64,000 nt of DNA from Hymenobacter rubidus (GCF_016734815.1 NZ_JAERQF010000020.1:1-64000), one strand, 5' to 3'. Shown: positions 9,802 through 19,606, numbered from the stretch's first letter. Translations and numbers: made by a program. The notes: a model not told the origin generated them from the sequence alone.

Positions 9802-10274
9802 TCAAACAGCTGACTCACTACGATTTCGGCTCCCGTCACCGGGTCGGCCAGCGTCTGGCCGTTGTAGAAATACTTGTATTTGCCGGGCTCCGAGAACACA
9901 GCCACAGCGCGCAGCTCCGGCACCACTAGCCAGTACGACTGCACCCCAGCGGCAAAGTAGCGCCCAGCCTTTTCCAGCAATTCGGCAATCACCTGCGTGG
10001 GTGATAGGATTTCGATGGCCGTGCGCGGCAGAGCAGTCACCGCAATTTGCTCGACGGTCAAATCAAGGGCTGAACGCAGAAAAACGGACACATCTGGAAC
10101 TACCTTTTGTGCATCAAGCATCAAACTGAGTTCAGGCAAAACCAGATAATCAGCACCCAAAACGGCGCTGAGTTGCAACAACAAGTTGCGTTGAATAAGC
10201 GCGTGTTTGAGGCTGGGCATGGGCTTTCCGCGTTCGAGCTCGTAGTCGGAAATGTCCGGGGCAAGGGTCTCCAT
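9798..10274 (-). CDS. Uma2 family restriction endonuclease-fold protein
   Basis: A 158-residue protein of the Uma2 (DUF820) family, which has a PD-(D/E)XK nuclease fold but no established cellular role. The expected residues are present: the Asp of KVVPDVSVF, the Glu of AIEILSPTQ and the Lys of LLEKAGRYFAAGVQSYWLV. It is somewhat shorter than common members (about 180-200) because the N-terminal helix region is reduced. It is convergent with the upstream membrane protein and 50 bp from the end of dnaA. Confidence 0.8.
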   Translation of the reverse strand: METLAPDISDYELERGKPMPSLKHALIQRNLLLQLSAVLGADYLVLPELSLMLDAQKVVPDVSVFLRSALDLTVEQIAVTALPRTAIEILSPTQVIAELLEKAGRYFAAGVQSYWLVVPELRAVAVFSEPGKYKYFYNGQTLADPVTGAEIVVSQLFD

Positions 10275-10324
10275 AGGGCAAAGGCTTTCCCAAATGTAAC
10301 GACGCCGCTTCGGAAACGGTGCCC

Positions 10325-11896
10325 CTATTTCTTGGCAAACTTCTTCCGCAGCTCGTCCACCTGGTCGCGGAATTTCTTATCCGAATCCACCAAATCCGAC
10401 ACCGTCTGTACGGAGTGCATCACCGTGGTATGGTCGCGCCCCCCGAAATGGAACCCAATGGTTTTCAGCGTGTGCGAGGTGTGATGCTTTGCAAAATACA
10501 TAGCTACCTGCCGCGCCGTCACCACTTCCTTCTTGCGGGTTTTGTCCTTCAGCAGCTCCACCGGAATGCTGAAATAGGCGGCCACCGTCTTCTGAATGAA
10601 GTCGAGGTTCACTTCGGCTTCCACCTCCTCGATGATGTGGCGCAGGGCCTGCTTCACCATTTCCAGGTCGATGTCGCGCCGGCTCAGGCTGCTCTGGGCC
10701 ACCAATGAGGCAATGACGCCTTCCAGCTCGCGCACGTTGGTGTGCACCGAATTGGCCAGATAATCGACCACATGGTCCGGCGGAATGTCGATGCCGTCCT
10801 GCTCCATCTTGTTGCGGATGATGGCCACCCGCGTCTCGAAGTCGGGGCTTTGCACATCGGCCGTCAGGCCCCACTTAAAGCGGTTCAGCAGCCGGTCTTC
10901 CAGGCCCTGCAGGTCCTTAGGCGGCCGGTCGGAAGTCATCACAATCTGCTTGCCGGACTGATGCAAGTGGTTGAAGATGTGGAAAAACATCTCCTGCGTC
11001 TTGCCTTTGTTGGCCAGAAATTGTACGTCATCCAGAATCAGGGCGTCGACTTGCAGGTAGAAATTGGCAAAATCCTGCACCTGCGCGCGCTGCACGCTGT
11101 CGATAAACTGGTTGGTGAACTTCTCGGCCGACACATACAGCACAAACCGCTCCGGCGAAGTGGCCTTGATGTGATTGCCAATGGCCTGCACCAAGTGGGT
11201 TTTGCCCAGGCCCACGCCGCCGTACACCATCAGCGGGTTGAAGCTGGTGGTGCCGGGCTTGTTGGCCACCGCGAGGCCAGCCGAGCGGGCCAGGCGGTTG
11301 CAGTCGCCCTCGATGTAGTTGTCGAACGTGTAGGAACCGTTGAGCTGCGACGGCACCAGGTTGCCATCCATCGGCCGGGCCTGGTCGAAAGGGTTGCGGG
11401 GCGCGGCCAAGGTTTCGGTGCCTGCCAGCGCATTACTACCAAAGCCGCTGCGCTGCGCAGACCGTACCACTCCACCCGACGAAGAAACGTAGCGGGCCGA
11501 AGCGGCACGGGCGCTGCCCGCCAGCGGGTTGCCGCCGGGAATGGCCGAGGGCATGGGCTGGGGCGCGTCGCGCGGGTCGGGGGCAGCCTGCTTGCGGGTG
11601 GGCGGCAGGTGCAGGGCACGGGGCGGCGCCTGGTCGTTGCCCTGGTCCACCACCACACTGTATTCGAGGCGGCCCTCAGAGCCCAGCTCGCGGTAGAGCG
11701 CGCGACGCAGCTCGTCCACGTAATGTTCCTCCAGCCAGTCGTAGAAATACGCGCTGGGCACCTGGATGGTCAGCACGTTGCCTTTCAGCTCGACGGGCAC
11801 AATGGGCTGGAACCAGGTCTTAAAGCTCTGCTCCCCGATTTCCGCCGCGATACTGCGCAAACAGCCAGCCCAAACCGTGCGAAAATCCTTGAGCAT
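10325..11896 (-). CDS. dnaA: chromosomal replication initiator protein DnaA
   Basis: A 523-residue initiator that binds DnaA boxes and opens the origin. Domain I begins at MLKDFRTVWAGCLRSI (ATG at 11896; an in-frame extension to 11962 lacks similarity). Domain II is a long Pro/Ala/Ser-rich linker (about 110-190). Domain III has Walker A GGVGLGKTHL, Walker B LILDDVQFLA and the sensor region DRPPKDLQGLEDRLLNRFKWG. Domain IV carries the DNA-binding signature GGRDHTTVMHS. No dnaN or recF neighbour is present. A single DnaA-box-like TTTTCCACA lies about 100 bp upstream, too little to call an origin. Confidence 0.95.
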   Translation of the reverse strand: MLKDFRTVWAGCLRSIAAEIGEQSFKTWFQPIVPVELKGNVLTIQVPSAYFYDWLEEHYVDELRRALYRELGSEGRLEYSVVVDQGNDQAPPRALHLPPTRKQAAPDPRDAPQPMPSAIPGGNPLAGSARAASARYVSSSGGVVRSAQRSGFGSNALAGTETLAAPRNPFDQARPMDGNLVPSQLNGSYTFDNYIEGDCNRLARSAGLAVANKPGTTSFNPLMVYGGVGLGKTHLVQAIGNHIKATSPERFVLYVSAEKFTNQFIDSVQRAQVQDFANFYLQVDALILDDVQFLANKGKTQEMFFHIFNHLHQSGKQIVMTSDRPPKDLQGLEDRLLNRFKWGLTADVQSPDFETRVAIIRNKMEQDGIDIPPDHVVDYLANSVHTNVRELEGVIASLVAQSSLSRRDIDLEMVKQALRHIIEEVEAEVNLDFIQKTVAAYFSIPVELLKDKTRKKEVVTARQVAMYFAKHHTSHTLKTIGFHFGGRDHTTVMHSVQTVSDLVDSDKKFRDQVDELRKKFAKK

Positions 11897-12048
11897 GAGA
11901 CGTATTAGACAAATACCCGTTACGGGCCGGGGCGAAAAAAGTGACGAGCGCGGCGGCCTCACGGCGGCCCAATTTGGTTAGGGGGGGACAAAATTGTGGA
12001 AAACTCTGCACTTAAAAAAGCCGAAAAGTGCTTGTTTATGTCGTGCTT

Positions 12049-12984
12049 TTAACAGGCCGCTCGAACCGGCACCACGGCGGCACTTGCCAGGCCGGCCCGT
12101 TTATTTTTCGTCGAAAATTCATAGTCCAGCCTCCCCAAATTGATACCCGACCAGCCCACCTGATTGATGAGCGTGGCGTGGCCATCGGGGCTGGTGATGG
12201 GCTCGGGCGCATCCATGAACGTGTGGGTGTGGCCGCCTAGTATGAGGTCGATGCCCGACACCTGGGCTGCCAGCTTGCGGTCGTCGAGCTTGGCGTTTTC
12301 GTACTTATAGCCCAAGTGGGAGAGGCAGATGACGAGGTCGCACCTCTCGGGGCCGCGCAACTGGGCCACCATTTCCTTGGCCTTGGCCACGGGGTCGAGG
12401 TACACGGTCTGGCCGAAATTTTTGTCGGCCACCAGTCCGCTTAGCTCAATGCCCAGCCCGAATACGCCGACGCGGATGCCCTGCTTCTCGAATACTTTGT
12501 ACGGCGCAAAGCGGCCAGCCAGCGGTGTTTTGGAAAAGTCGTAGTTGGCGATGAGGAAAGGGAAAGTGGCGTTGGGCAGCTGGCGCTGCAAGCCTTCGAG
12601 GCCGTTGTCGAAATCGTGGTTGCCAAGGGTGCTGGCGTCGTAGCCCATCTGGCTCATGAGCTTGTATTCCAGCTCGCCCCCGAAGAAGTTGAAGTACGGC
12701 GTGCCTTGGAAAATGTCGCCCGAGTCGAGCAGCAGCACGTTGGGCTCCTGAGCCCGAATGTCCTTGATGAGGGCGGCGCGCCGGGCCATGCCCCCGAGCC
12801 CGCCCCACTGCCCGCCATCGGGAAAAGGCTCGATGCGCGAGTGCATGTCGTTGGTATGCAGGATGGTCAGCTTCGGCAGCACTTTGGCGGCAGGAGCCGC
12901 TTCGGCGGTGCGGGCCAAGCCGCCCAGCACGGTGAGGCCGGCGGTGCCGAGGAAAGAATGGCGGAGAAAGTCGCGGCGCTTCAT
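12049..12984 (-). CDS. 5'-nucleotidase metallophosphatase domain protein
   Basis: A 311-residue exported metallophosphatase, equivalent to the catalytic half of UshA-type 5'-nucleotidases. The N-terminus is a Tat-like signal (KRRDFLRHSFLG followed by a hydrophobic stretch). Metal-binding motifs are HTNDMHSR, LLDSGDIFQG, LGNHDFDNG and GGHTHTF. The ATG at 12984 is chosen because the signal peptide starts there. The nucleoside-specificity half is encoded separately by the preceding gene on the same strand; the two together make one complete enzyme. A palindrome (12991-13096) separates them. Confidence 0.88.
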   Translation of the reverse strand: MKRRDFLRHSFLGTAGLTVLGGLARTAEAAPAAKVLPKLTILHTNDMHSRIEPFPDGGQWGGLGGMARRAALIKDIRAQEPNVLLLDSGDIFQGTPYFNFFGGELEYKLMSQMGYDASTLGNHDFDNGLEGLQRQLPNATFPFLIANYDFSKTPLAGRFAPYKVFEKQGIRVGVFGLGIELSGLVADKNFGQTVYLDPVAKAKEMVAQLRGPERCDLVICLSHLGYKYENAKLDDRKLAAQVSGIDLILGGHTHTFMDAPEPITSPDGHATLINQVGWSGINLGRLDYEFSTKNKRAGLASAAVVPVRAAC

Positions 12985-12990
12985 ATTACA

Positions 12991-13096
12991 ATGAGCAGTT
13001 GGCAATGAACAATGAGCAAGTATATCGAAAGGCAACAAACGGCTGACGATGCCCAACAAGCAGTTAGTGGCTCATTGTTCATTGCCAACTGCTCAT
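12991..13096. repeat. palindromic repeat between the two nucleotidase genes
   Basis: Inverted repeat of about 30-bp arms (ATGAGCAGTTGGCAATGAAC and its reverse complement near 13077-13096) with a loop of about 45 bp. Its ATGAGC/GCTCAT arms are unlike families A and B. It lies just before the start codon of the metallophosphatase gene. Confidence 0.8.
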
Positions 13097-13098
13097 AG

Positions 13099-13869
13099 CT
13101 AATTGGCTTTCACCCGGCCTTCTACTTGAGCGGTGACGGGCTTGCCGGCCTTGGTCAGGTCGCGGATGTAGTCGGCAATGGCGGTACGGAGCAGGATATT
13201 GGTATGGCGGGGCGTGAGGCCTTTGAAAAACCCCATGTTGTCGCCGCCGGTGGCCAGGTAATCGGAAATGGCAATGGGCCAGGTGCGGTTGTCGTTCACG
13301 TCAAATGGCACGCCGCCGATGCGGATGTCCTTGGGCAGGCCGTCGAAGGTGACGGTGTAGGTAGCGCCGGATACGGCCATTTTGATGTGCGCGGCGTAGT
13401 CGAACAGCTGCTGCACTACCGGGCCGGGCGCATCGAGCACCACCAGCTCGTTTTCAAACGGCATCAGCTCAAACACCGAGCCCAGCGTGACGGCCCCCGG
13501 CGCGAAGCCGGCGCGCAGCCCGCCGTTGGTCATCACGCCCAGCGGAATGGGCTGGCCCAGGGCCTGGCTGGCACGCACCCGCTGCAAGTCGGCCACGAAA
13601 TTGGACAGCGGGTTTTCGCCGGGGCCCTTGACGAGGCCGGCGGGCGCATTGCCCAGCACTTCGGCCATCTGGGATGTCACCTTGTCGTGATACGGCGCAA
13701 TGAGGGCCGCAACGGCGGGGTCCTCGGCCTGGGTTTTGCCCACGGGCCGGCTCGTGACGGGCACAAAGTGCGCCGTGGGCACGTAAGGGGCGCGCTGACA
13801 GGCGCTCGCGGTCAGCAGAGCGGCGGCAAGCCAGATAGCGACTCGGCGCAGAGCGGGTGGGGTTGACAA
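13099..13869 (-). CDS. 5'-nucleotidase C-terminal domain lipoprotein
   Basis: A 256-residue lipoprotein. The signal peptide ends in a lipobox (LTASAC, Cys24). The body matches the 5'-nucleotidase C-terminal domain that binds the nucleoside: NPLSNFVADLQR, GVMTNGGLRAGFAPG, FELMPFENELVVLD and SDYLATGGDNMGFF. It is the substrate-specificity half of a UshA-type enzyme whose metal-binding half is the next gene. This split is seen in other Bacteroidota. Expected location is the periplasmic face of a membrane. Confidence 0.87.
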   Translation of the reverse strand: MSTPPALRRVAIWLAAALLTASACQRAPYVPTAHFVPVTSRPVGKTQAEDPAVAALIAPYHDKVTSQMAEVLGNAPAGLVKGPGENPLSNFVADLQRVRASQALGQPIPLGVMTNGGLRAGFAPGAVTLGSVFELMPFENELVVLDAPGPVVQQLFDYAAHIKMAVSGATYTVTFDGLPKDIRIGGVPFDVNDNRTWPIAISDYLATGGDNMGFFKGLTPRHTNILLRTAIADYIRDLTKAGKPVTAQVEGRVKAN

Positions 13870-14015
13870 ATTATTGGAGGAAATGGTGGAAACCAGCGGG
13901 CGTACTACTGTAAAGCCGGCCGTGTCTTGGGATGCCGCACACGGGTTGCAAAAATACCTTACTCAGACCAATACCTGCCCGTATTCCTGGGGCGGTGGCC
14001 CGATGCATCCGTCCG

Positions 14016-15284
14016 TCAGCGGCCCAGATTGTAACCTATCAGGAAAGAAATCGTCTGGGCACCGGCCAACACGCCAACCACTTGGGAGCTGTTATCCAAT
14101 TGGTTGTAACGAATTTCGAGTTGCCACTCGCCAGGGCCGGCCGGCACCAGGGCCCCCAAAGCGCCCGTGGCACCAAAGCCGAGACTGCGCATTTCTATTT
14201 CGCGGGTAGTCGTCGTAGTGCCCACACCTCCCAGATTCTGGTTGGTTTCCACAACCAGCGCCTGATGCGCGTCCAGCAATATTGACGCTTCGTAGCCGAG
14301 TTGTAGATAGGCGCGCACCAAACCGTGGGGCATCGTGTAGCGGAGCATCACGGGCACTCGCCCTGTTTGCAGCGCGATTAGCGCATGGCGGTGGCTGCTA
14401 AGGCTGGTGGCCACGCCGCTGGTGCGCTGATACTCGCCTTCGTGCAGCTGTTTCTGGTAAAGCGCTTCGATACGCAGGGCCAGCGTGCTGTTGAAGGAAG
14501 CCGGGTGGAGGAGCACCCCCAGACCCACTACCGGCCGCAAGCTCGAATGCAGGGTAACGTCCCCGCCATCGCCGAGGACGATGGTGGCGTTTTGCGCGCC
14601 CACCACGATACCAAGACGAACCGTAGATTTCCGGGCCGTGCCCACTACCGACGCCTGTCCGGGGGCGCAGGAATTGTAGCGGTTGAAGATGGCGACGAGC
14701 TGTGATTCTTTCAGCTCGGCTTTTACCAGCATGGGCTGTACCACCAAGCAGTCCATAAAGGCCTGACTCAAAATCTGCCGGAACGGGTAGCTTACCTGCT
14801 GCATCAAAACGTTGTTCGCCATCACGCCTTGGACGAGTTGCACCAGCTCCGTTACCGGGCCGTCAGTGGTTCGGAAGAAATAGCGCCCGTTTCCTCCCTC
14901 GTCTACATAGGAGTAGAGCTTGGCCTTGCCCTGCACCAATTGCTGCATAAACAACGCGCTGGGCGAGGGCGACAGGGCCGTTGCCCCAGGAGCTGTGGTG
15001 AGGCCGCCTGGCAATTGGCAGGTTTCATAGCGCCCCCCGCCCTGCACGCCGTATGCCTTCAGGTCAGCAGGAGTATATGGCGATGCGGCGGCCCTGCCAT
15101 TGGCTCGAAAGACGCAGAGCGAGCCCATGCGCTGTTGCCCTCGTGCATCGATTTCACCCCGCAGGGTATCGCCTGCGGGCCGCACGATGTAGCCGGGAAG
15201 AAAATTTTTCTGGGCCCATGCAGCGTGGGCCGCGGCCATTGCTAATAGCAAAAAGGCGAACCGTAGGGCGTATTGCTTGTACAT
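14016..15284 (-). CDS. outer-membrane beta-barrel protein, function unknown
   Basis: A 422-residue exported protein. Residues 1-24 are a signal peptide ending AAWAQ. The first part resembles proteins that begin with PGYIVRPAGDTLRGEID, a stretch common in uncharacterised Bacteroidota surface proteins. From about residue 235 the sequence alternates polar and hydrophobic residues as in a PorT-like barrel and ends in an aromatic-poor final strand (ISFLIGYNLGR). No enzymatic motif is visible. It is transcribed alone, divergent from the mutase genes, with about 170 bp of upstream DNA. Confidence 0.6.
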   Translation of the reverse strand: MYKQYALRFAFLLLAMAAAHAAWAQKNFLPGYIVRPAGDTLRGEIDARGQQRMGSLCVFRANGRAAASPYTPADLKAYGVQGGGRYETCQLPGGLTTAPGATALSPSPSALFMQQLVQGKAKLYSYVDEGGNGRYFFRTTDGPVTELVQLVQGVMANNVLMQQVSYPFRQILSQAFMDCLVVQPMLVKAELKESQLVAIFNRYNSCAPGQASVVGTARKSTVRLGIVVGAQNATIVLGDGGDVTLHSSLRPVVGLGVLLHPASFNSTLALRIEALYQKQLHEGEYQRTSGVATSLSSHRHALIALQTGRVPVMLRYTMPHGLVRAYLQLGYEASILLDAHQALVVETNQNLGGVGTTTTTREIEMRSLGFGATGALGALVPAGPGEWQLEIRYNQLDNSSQVVGVLAGAQTISFLIGYNLGR

Positions 15285-15454
15285 GGATTCGTAGTCAATA
15301 CGGTGTAGAGAAAATAGCTATAATGGAAAGCAGGGCCAAAGCTACACCGACAACCCAGCAAAACGCGTAGGGTCGATACGGGCAGCGAAACGTAGGCAGC
15401 GGTATCTTTCGGCCCCTTCTGGTTTCTGCCGCTTCTTTTCAACCGCATTCCAAT

Positions 15455-17236
15455 ATGTCTGACACCCTAGCTGCCGCGCCCGTTTCCTTTGCCGAATTTC
15501 CTGCCGTAACCACGGCCGACTGGCAAGCCCGGCTGGCCCGCGACCTCAAGGGCCAGGACCCGGCCACGCTGCGCTGGCCCCTGCCCGATGGCTTTACGGT
15601 GGAGCCGTTTTACCACCGGGAGGCGCTCACGGCCCTGGGTGGCCCGCCGGTGCCCCTGCCCCACCCGCTGGCCCCATGGCTGAACGTGCCGGCGCTGGCG
15701 GTGCCCTCGGGCGACGGCCGGGCCGAAATCGACCAGGCCGCCGCAGCCCTGACGAATGGGGCCGACGGCATCCATTTCATCCTGACCGATGCCTCGGCTT
15801 TCGATGTGGCGTACCTGGCCGGGCAGTTGCCGCTGGCCCACACCTTCATCGGGTACACCGTGACCGATAAGCCCGAAGTCCTGCTGAGCCAGCTAGTGGA
15901 TGCTGCGCCCGGCACCGCGCTGCGCGGCTTCCTGCGCTTTGCCCCCGGCGCGGTGCCCGAAGGTGCTGAGCTGGCCGACTACCGCACCGCCCTGCGCCGT
16001 TGCGTGCGCCTGACCACGGCCATGCCCGACTTCCGCGCGCTGGCCGTAAACGGTGCCTTTTTCGGCAACCGGGGGGCCACGGCCACTCAGCAGATTGCCT
16101 TCAGCCTAAACACCGCCGCCGCCCTGCTGGCCGAGCTGCCCAACGAAGACGTAAGCGCCGCCGAGGTGGCTGCCACGCTGCACCTGCACGTGGCCATCGC
16201 CCCCAGCTACTTTCCCGAAATAGCCAAGCTGCGCGCCCTGCGCCAACTCTGGGCCACGCTGCTGCACGGGTTCGGCCTGCCGGCGGCGTTGAACGCCGGC
16301 CTGCGCATTCACGCCGCCACGTCGTCGTGGACTCAAACCACCCTGGACCCGCACACCAACCTGCTCCGCCACACCACCGAGGCCATGAGCGCCGTGCTGG
16401 GCGGGGCCGATTCGCTGAGCGTGGCGCCGTTTGATGCCTTGTTTGCCGAGGCTAACGACTTCTCGGCCCGGCTGGCGCGCAACCTCTCGGTGCTGCTGCG
16501 CGAAGAAGCCGGCCTGGGCAAGGTGCAAGACCCCGCCGCTGGCTCCTACTTTCTCGAAACCCTGACCGACCAACTGGCCCAGGAAGCCTGGACGCTGTTT
16601 CAGCGCATGGAGGTGGCGGGCGGGCTGCCCAGCGTGCGCGGCCAGATGCTGGACGAAATCAAGGCCGTGGCTACCGAAACGTTCCGCCGCATTGCTGCCG
16701 GCCAGCAAGTGGTGGTGGGCACCAACCGCTTTCAGAACCGAAACGAGCAGTTCAGCTTTCACCCCAAAAAGCTGCTCCGCTCCGCTCATTTTGATGTGAC
16801 GCGGGCCGCCTACCCCACCGAAGTGCTGCGGCTGGCCACGGCCATGCACTTCGAGCGCCGCGAGAAAAAGAGCAAGCGCGCCGCCGTGGTGCTGCTGGGC
16901 TCCAACACCAACCAGATTATTCTGGAAACCTTCGTGCAGATGCTTCAGCCGCACGAACGGCCCGAAATAGCGGCCAGCCACCCGCTGGGCACGCTGTCGG
17001 TACTTTATTCTTCGCCCGAGGAAGCCACCCTGATGTACGCCACGCCCGAGCAATTTCAGAAATTCGCCCGCTTCATCTACCAGATTCCGACCGAGAAGCA
17101 GCACTTCATTCCGCCCGCCCTGCTTAGCTCTGACATGGCTACCCTGCACGAGGCCGTGCGGGTGTTCGGCTTCAAGGAAATGACGGTGCAGGGCTACACC
17201 ACGGAGGAAGTGCTGGCCCGTTTGCAAGGGCGGTAA
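15455..17236 (+). CDS. mutA: methylmalonyl-CoA mutase small subunit
   Basis: A 593-residue subunit of the heterodimeric mutase that interconverts methylmalonyl-CoA and succinyl-CoA. The TIM-barrel core is recognisable from LRWPLPDGFTVEPFY, QQIAFSLNTAAALLAEL, THLHVAIAPSYFPEIAKLRALR-like helices and QDPAAGSYFLETLTDQLAQEAW. The cobalamin motif DxHxxG is absent, as normal for the small subunit, though a degenerate C-terminal domain remains (LGSNTNQIILETF to GFKEMTVQGYTTEEVLARL). The large-subunit gene follows after 111 bp that hold a palindromic repeat. Confidence 0.93.
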   Translation: MSDTLAAAPVSFAEFPAVTTADWQARLARDLKGQDPATLRWPLPDGFTVEPFYHREALTALGGPPVPLPHPLAPWLNVPALAVPSGDGRAEIDQAAAALTNGADGIHFILTDASAFDVAYLAGQLPLAHTFIGYTVTDKPEVLLSQLVDAAPGTALRGFLRFAPGAVPEGAELADYRTALRRCVRLTTAMPDFRALAVNGAFFGNRGATATQQIAFSLNTAAALLAELPNEDVSAAEVAATLHLHVAIAPSYFPEIAKLRALRQLWATLLHGFGLPAALNAGLRIHAATSSWTQTTLDPHTNLLRHTTEAMSAVLGGADSLSVAPFDALFAEANDFSARLARNLSVLLREEAGLGKVQDPAAGSYFLETLTDQLAQEAWTLFQRMEVAGGLPSVRGQMLDEIKAVATETFRRIAAGQQVVVGTNRFQNRNEQFSFHPKKLLRSAHFDVTRAAYPTEVLRLATAMHFERREKKSKRAAVVLLGSNTNQIILETFVQMLQPHERPEIAASHPLGTLSVLYSSPEEATLMYATPEQFQKFARFIYQIPTEKQHFIPPALLSSDMATLHEAVRVFGFKEMTVQGYTTEEVLARLQGR

Positions 17237-17258
17237 CGCTGCGCTGACGCGCGGCTTA

Positions 17259-17338
17259 ATGAGGAATGAAGAATGAGGAATGAAGAATTCCCAGGCGACA
17301 ATTCCTCATTCCTCATTCCTCATTCTTCATTCCTCATT
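17259..17338. repeat. palindromic repeat, family E (GGAATGAAGAATGA type)
   Basis: Inverted repeat built from short GAATGA/TCATTC units: left arm AATGAGGAATGAAGAATGAG, right arm its approximate reverse complement ending at 17338, around a short loop. It fills the gap between the two mutase genes. An in-frame reading continues from it into the large subunit and encodes [11 protein letters not shown], very like the copy inside that gene at 18889-18973. Confidence 0.85.
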
Positions 17339-17347
17339 GATTTTCAG

Positions 17348-19585
17348 ATGAAGCCCGACTTCTCTTCGATTCCCTACAACGCCGCTGCTATCCCCACCGC
17401 GCCCGCTGCCTCGGAAACCGCCGCCACCCTCACGCCCGAAGGCATTGCCATCAAGCCCGTGTATACGGCGGCCGATGTGGCCCACCTCGACCACCTGGGC
17501 TTTGGCGCGGGGCAGGCACCCTACCTGCGCGGGCCCTACGCCAGCATGTACGTGCAGAACCCGTGGACCATCCGGCAGTACGCCGGCTTTTCGACGGCCG
17601 AGGAATCGAATGCGTTTTACCGCCGCAACCTGGCCGGCGGGCAAAAGGGGCTGAGCGTGGCCTTCGACCTGGCCACCCACCGGGGCTACGATTCCGACCA
17701 CCCTCGCGTGCAGGGCGACGTGGGCAAGGCTGGCGTGGCCATCGACTCGGTGGAGGACATGAAAATTCTCTTCGACCAGATTCCGCTCGACCAGATGTCG
17801 GTGAGCATGACTATGAACGGGGCCGTGCTGCCGGTGCTGGCCTTCTACATTGTGGCGGCCGAGGAGCAGGGCGTGAGCCCGGATAAGCTGACCGGCACCA
17901 TTCAGAACGACATTCTGAAGGAGTTCATGGTGCGCAACACCTATATCTACCCGCCTGCGCCGAGCATGCGCATCATCGCCGACATTTTCAGCTACACGGC
18001 GGCGAAGATGCCCAAGTTCAACTCCATTTCCATCTCGGGCTACCACATGCAGGAAGCCGGCGCCACCGCCGACCTGGAGCTGGCCTACACCCTGGCCGAC
18101 GGCCTCGAATACGTCCGCGCCGGCCTGGCGGCGGGCATGAAGATTGACGAATTTGCCCCGCGCCTGTCCTTCTTCTGGGCCATCGGCATGAACCACTTCA
18201 TGGAGATTGCCAAGCTGCGGGCCGGCCGCTTGCTCTGGGCCAAGCTCATTAAGCAGTTCAACCCCACCAACCCCAAGAGCCTGGCCCTGCGCACGCACTG
18301 CCAGACCTCAGGCTACTCCCTCACCGAGCAGGACCCGTACAACAACGTGGCCCGCACGGCCATTGAGGCCCTCGCCGCCGCCCTCGGCGGCACCCAGAGC
18401 CTGCACACCAACGCACTGGATGAGGCCATTGCCCTGCCCACCGACTTCTCGGCCCGCATTGCCCGCAACACCCAGCTCTACCTCCAGCACGAAACCGACA
18501 TCACCAAAGTCGTGGACCCCTGGGGCGGCTCCTACTACGTCGAAACCCTCACCCACGAGCTGGCCGACAAGGCCTGGGCGCTCATTCAGGAAGTGGAATC
18601 CCTCGGCGGCATGGCCAAGGCCATCGAAACCGGCCTGCCCAAGCTGCGCATCGAGGAAGCCGCCGCCCGCAAGCAGGCCCGCATCGACTCGGGCAAGGAA
18701 ATCATCGTGGGCGTGAACAAGTACCAGACCACCGAGAAGACGGAGGTCGAAGTGCTCGACATCGACAACGACGCTGTGCGCACCAGCCAGATTGCCCGCC
18801 TCAAGCAAGTGCGCGCCGACCGCGACCCCATCGCCGTGAAAGTGGCCCTGGCCGCTATCACCGAGGCGGCTGCTGGCCGCCTCGGTGAAATGAAGAATGA
18901 AGAATTAGGAATGAAGAATGACCCATTGGCTTCTGCTGAAAATTCCTCATTCCACATTCCTCATTCCTCATTCGAAGCCAGAGAAGTAAGTTCGCAGAAC
19001 TTACTAGCTCTGGCGATAAAAGCCGCCCGCGCCCGCGCCACCCTCGGCGAAATCTCCGATGCCCTCGAAGCCCAGTACGGCCGGCACCAGGCCACCACGC
19101 GCACCGTGGCGGGCGTCTATTCCCAGGAAATGAGCCACAACGCCGCCTTCGAACAGGCCCGCACCGCCGCCGATGATTTTGCCGCCCGCGAAGGCCGCCG
19201 CCCCCGCATGCTGGTGGCCAAAATGGGCCAGGACGGCCACGACCGGGGCGCGAAAATCATCGCCACCAGCTTCGCCGATGTGGGCTTCGACGTCGACCTC
19301 GCCCCCCTCTTCCAAACCCCCGCCGAAGTAGCCCGCCAGGCCGCCGACAACGACGTGCACGTAGTCGGCGTGAGCAGCCTCGCCGCCGGCCACAAAACCC
19401 TGCTCCCCCAGCTTCTCGCGGAGCTGCAGCAGCTCGGCCGCGAAGACATCCTAGTCATCGCCGGCGGCGTCATCCCCGCCCAGGACTACCAGTACCTCTA
19501 CGATGCCGGCGTGGCCGGCGTGTACGGCCCCGGCACGGTCATCGCCACCGCCGCGCTGGAGATTCTGGCGAAGCTGGGGGAGTAA
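17348..19585 (+). CDS. mutB: methylmalonyl-CoA mutase large subunit with in-frame repeat insertion
   Basis: A 745-residue catalytic, adenosylcobalamin-binding subunit. The catalytic barrel shows [52 protein letters not shown] and [19 protein letters not shown]. The cobalamin domain shows DGHDRG (residues 629-634, base-on His 631), GVSSLAAGH and IAGGVIP. The ATG at 17348 is preferred to one at 17273 because the upstream part is a translated palindrome. Residues about 514-556, in the linker between the two domains, are encoded by a second copy of that palindrome and an adjoining hairpin, and have no counterpart in normal mutases. The frame is intact, so the enzyme is probably functional. Confidence 0.95.
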   Translation: MKPDFSSIPYNAAAIPTAPAASETAATLTPEGIAIKPVYTAADVAHLDHLGFGAGQAPYLRGPYASMYVQNPWTIRQYAGFSTAEESNAFYRRNLAGGQKGLSVAFDLATHRGYDSDHPRVQGDVGKAGVAIDSVEDMKILFDQIPLDQMSVSMTMNGAVLPVLAFYIVAAEEQGVSPDKLTGTIQNDILKEFMVRNTYIYPPAPSMRIIADIFSYTAAKMPKFNSISISGYHMQEAGATADLELAYTLADGLEYVRAGLAAGMKIDEFAPRLSFFWAIGMNHFMEIAKLRAGRLLWAKLIKQFNPTNPKSLALRTHCQTSGYSLTEQDPYNNVARTAIEALAAALGGTQSLHTNALDEAIALPTDFSARIARNTQLYLQHETDITKVVDPWGGSYYVETLTHELADKAWALIQEVESLGGMAKAIETGLPKLRIEEAAARKQARIDSGKEIIVGVNKYQTTEKTEVEVLDIDNDAVRTSQIARLKQVRADRDPIAVKVALAAITEAAAGRLGEMKNEELGMKNDPLASAENSSFHIPHSSFEAREVSSQNLLALAIKAARARATLGEISDALEAQYGRHQATTRTVAGVYSQEMSHNAAFEQARTAADDFAAREGRRPRMLVAKMGQDGHDRGAKIIATSFADVGFDVDLAPLFQTPAEVARQAADNDVHVVGVSSLAAGHKTLLPQLLAELQQLGREDILVIAGGVIPAQDYQYLYDAGVAGVYGPGTVIATAALEILAKLGE
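18889..18973. repeat. family E palindrome inside the mutase coding sequence
   Basis: Arms AATGAAGAATGAAGAATTAG (from 18889) and ATTCCTCATTCCTCATTC (to 18973) surround a 20-bp loop. The element is open in the mutase frame and gives [10 protein letters not shown], a short spacer and [11 protein letters not shown]. It is the same family as 17259-17338. Confidence 0.85.
18977..19014. repeat. hairpin adjoining the family E insertion
   Basis: GCCAGAG-AAGTAAGTTC and GAACTTACTAGCTCTGGC are nearly perfect reverse complements around GCA. It lies 3 bp after the family E copy, in frame, and encodes part of the extra linker of the mutase. It looks like a second small mobile palindrome inserted back to back. 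Confidence 0.75.
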
Positions 19586-19606
19586 ACATTATTTACTTTT
19601 ATTGCT

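Noticed and set aside
11995..12003. DnaA-box-like TTTTCCACA upstream of dnaA
   Set aside because: One imperfect box with no cluster or A/T-rich unwinding element; not enough for an origin or autoregulation call.
17273..17347. Upstream start for the mutase large subunit
   Set aside because: These 25 codons translate the intergenic palindrome; family similarity begins after the ATG at 17348.
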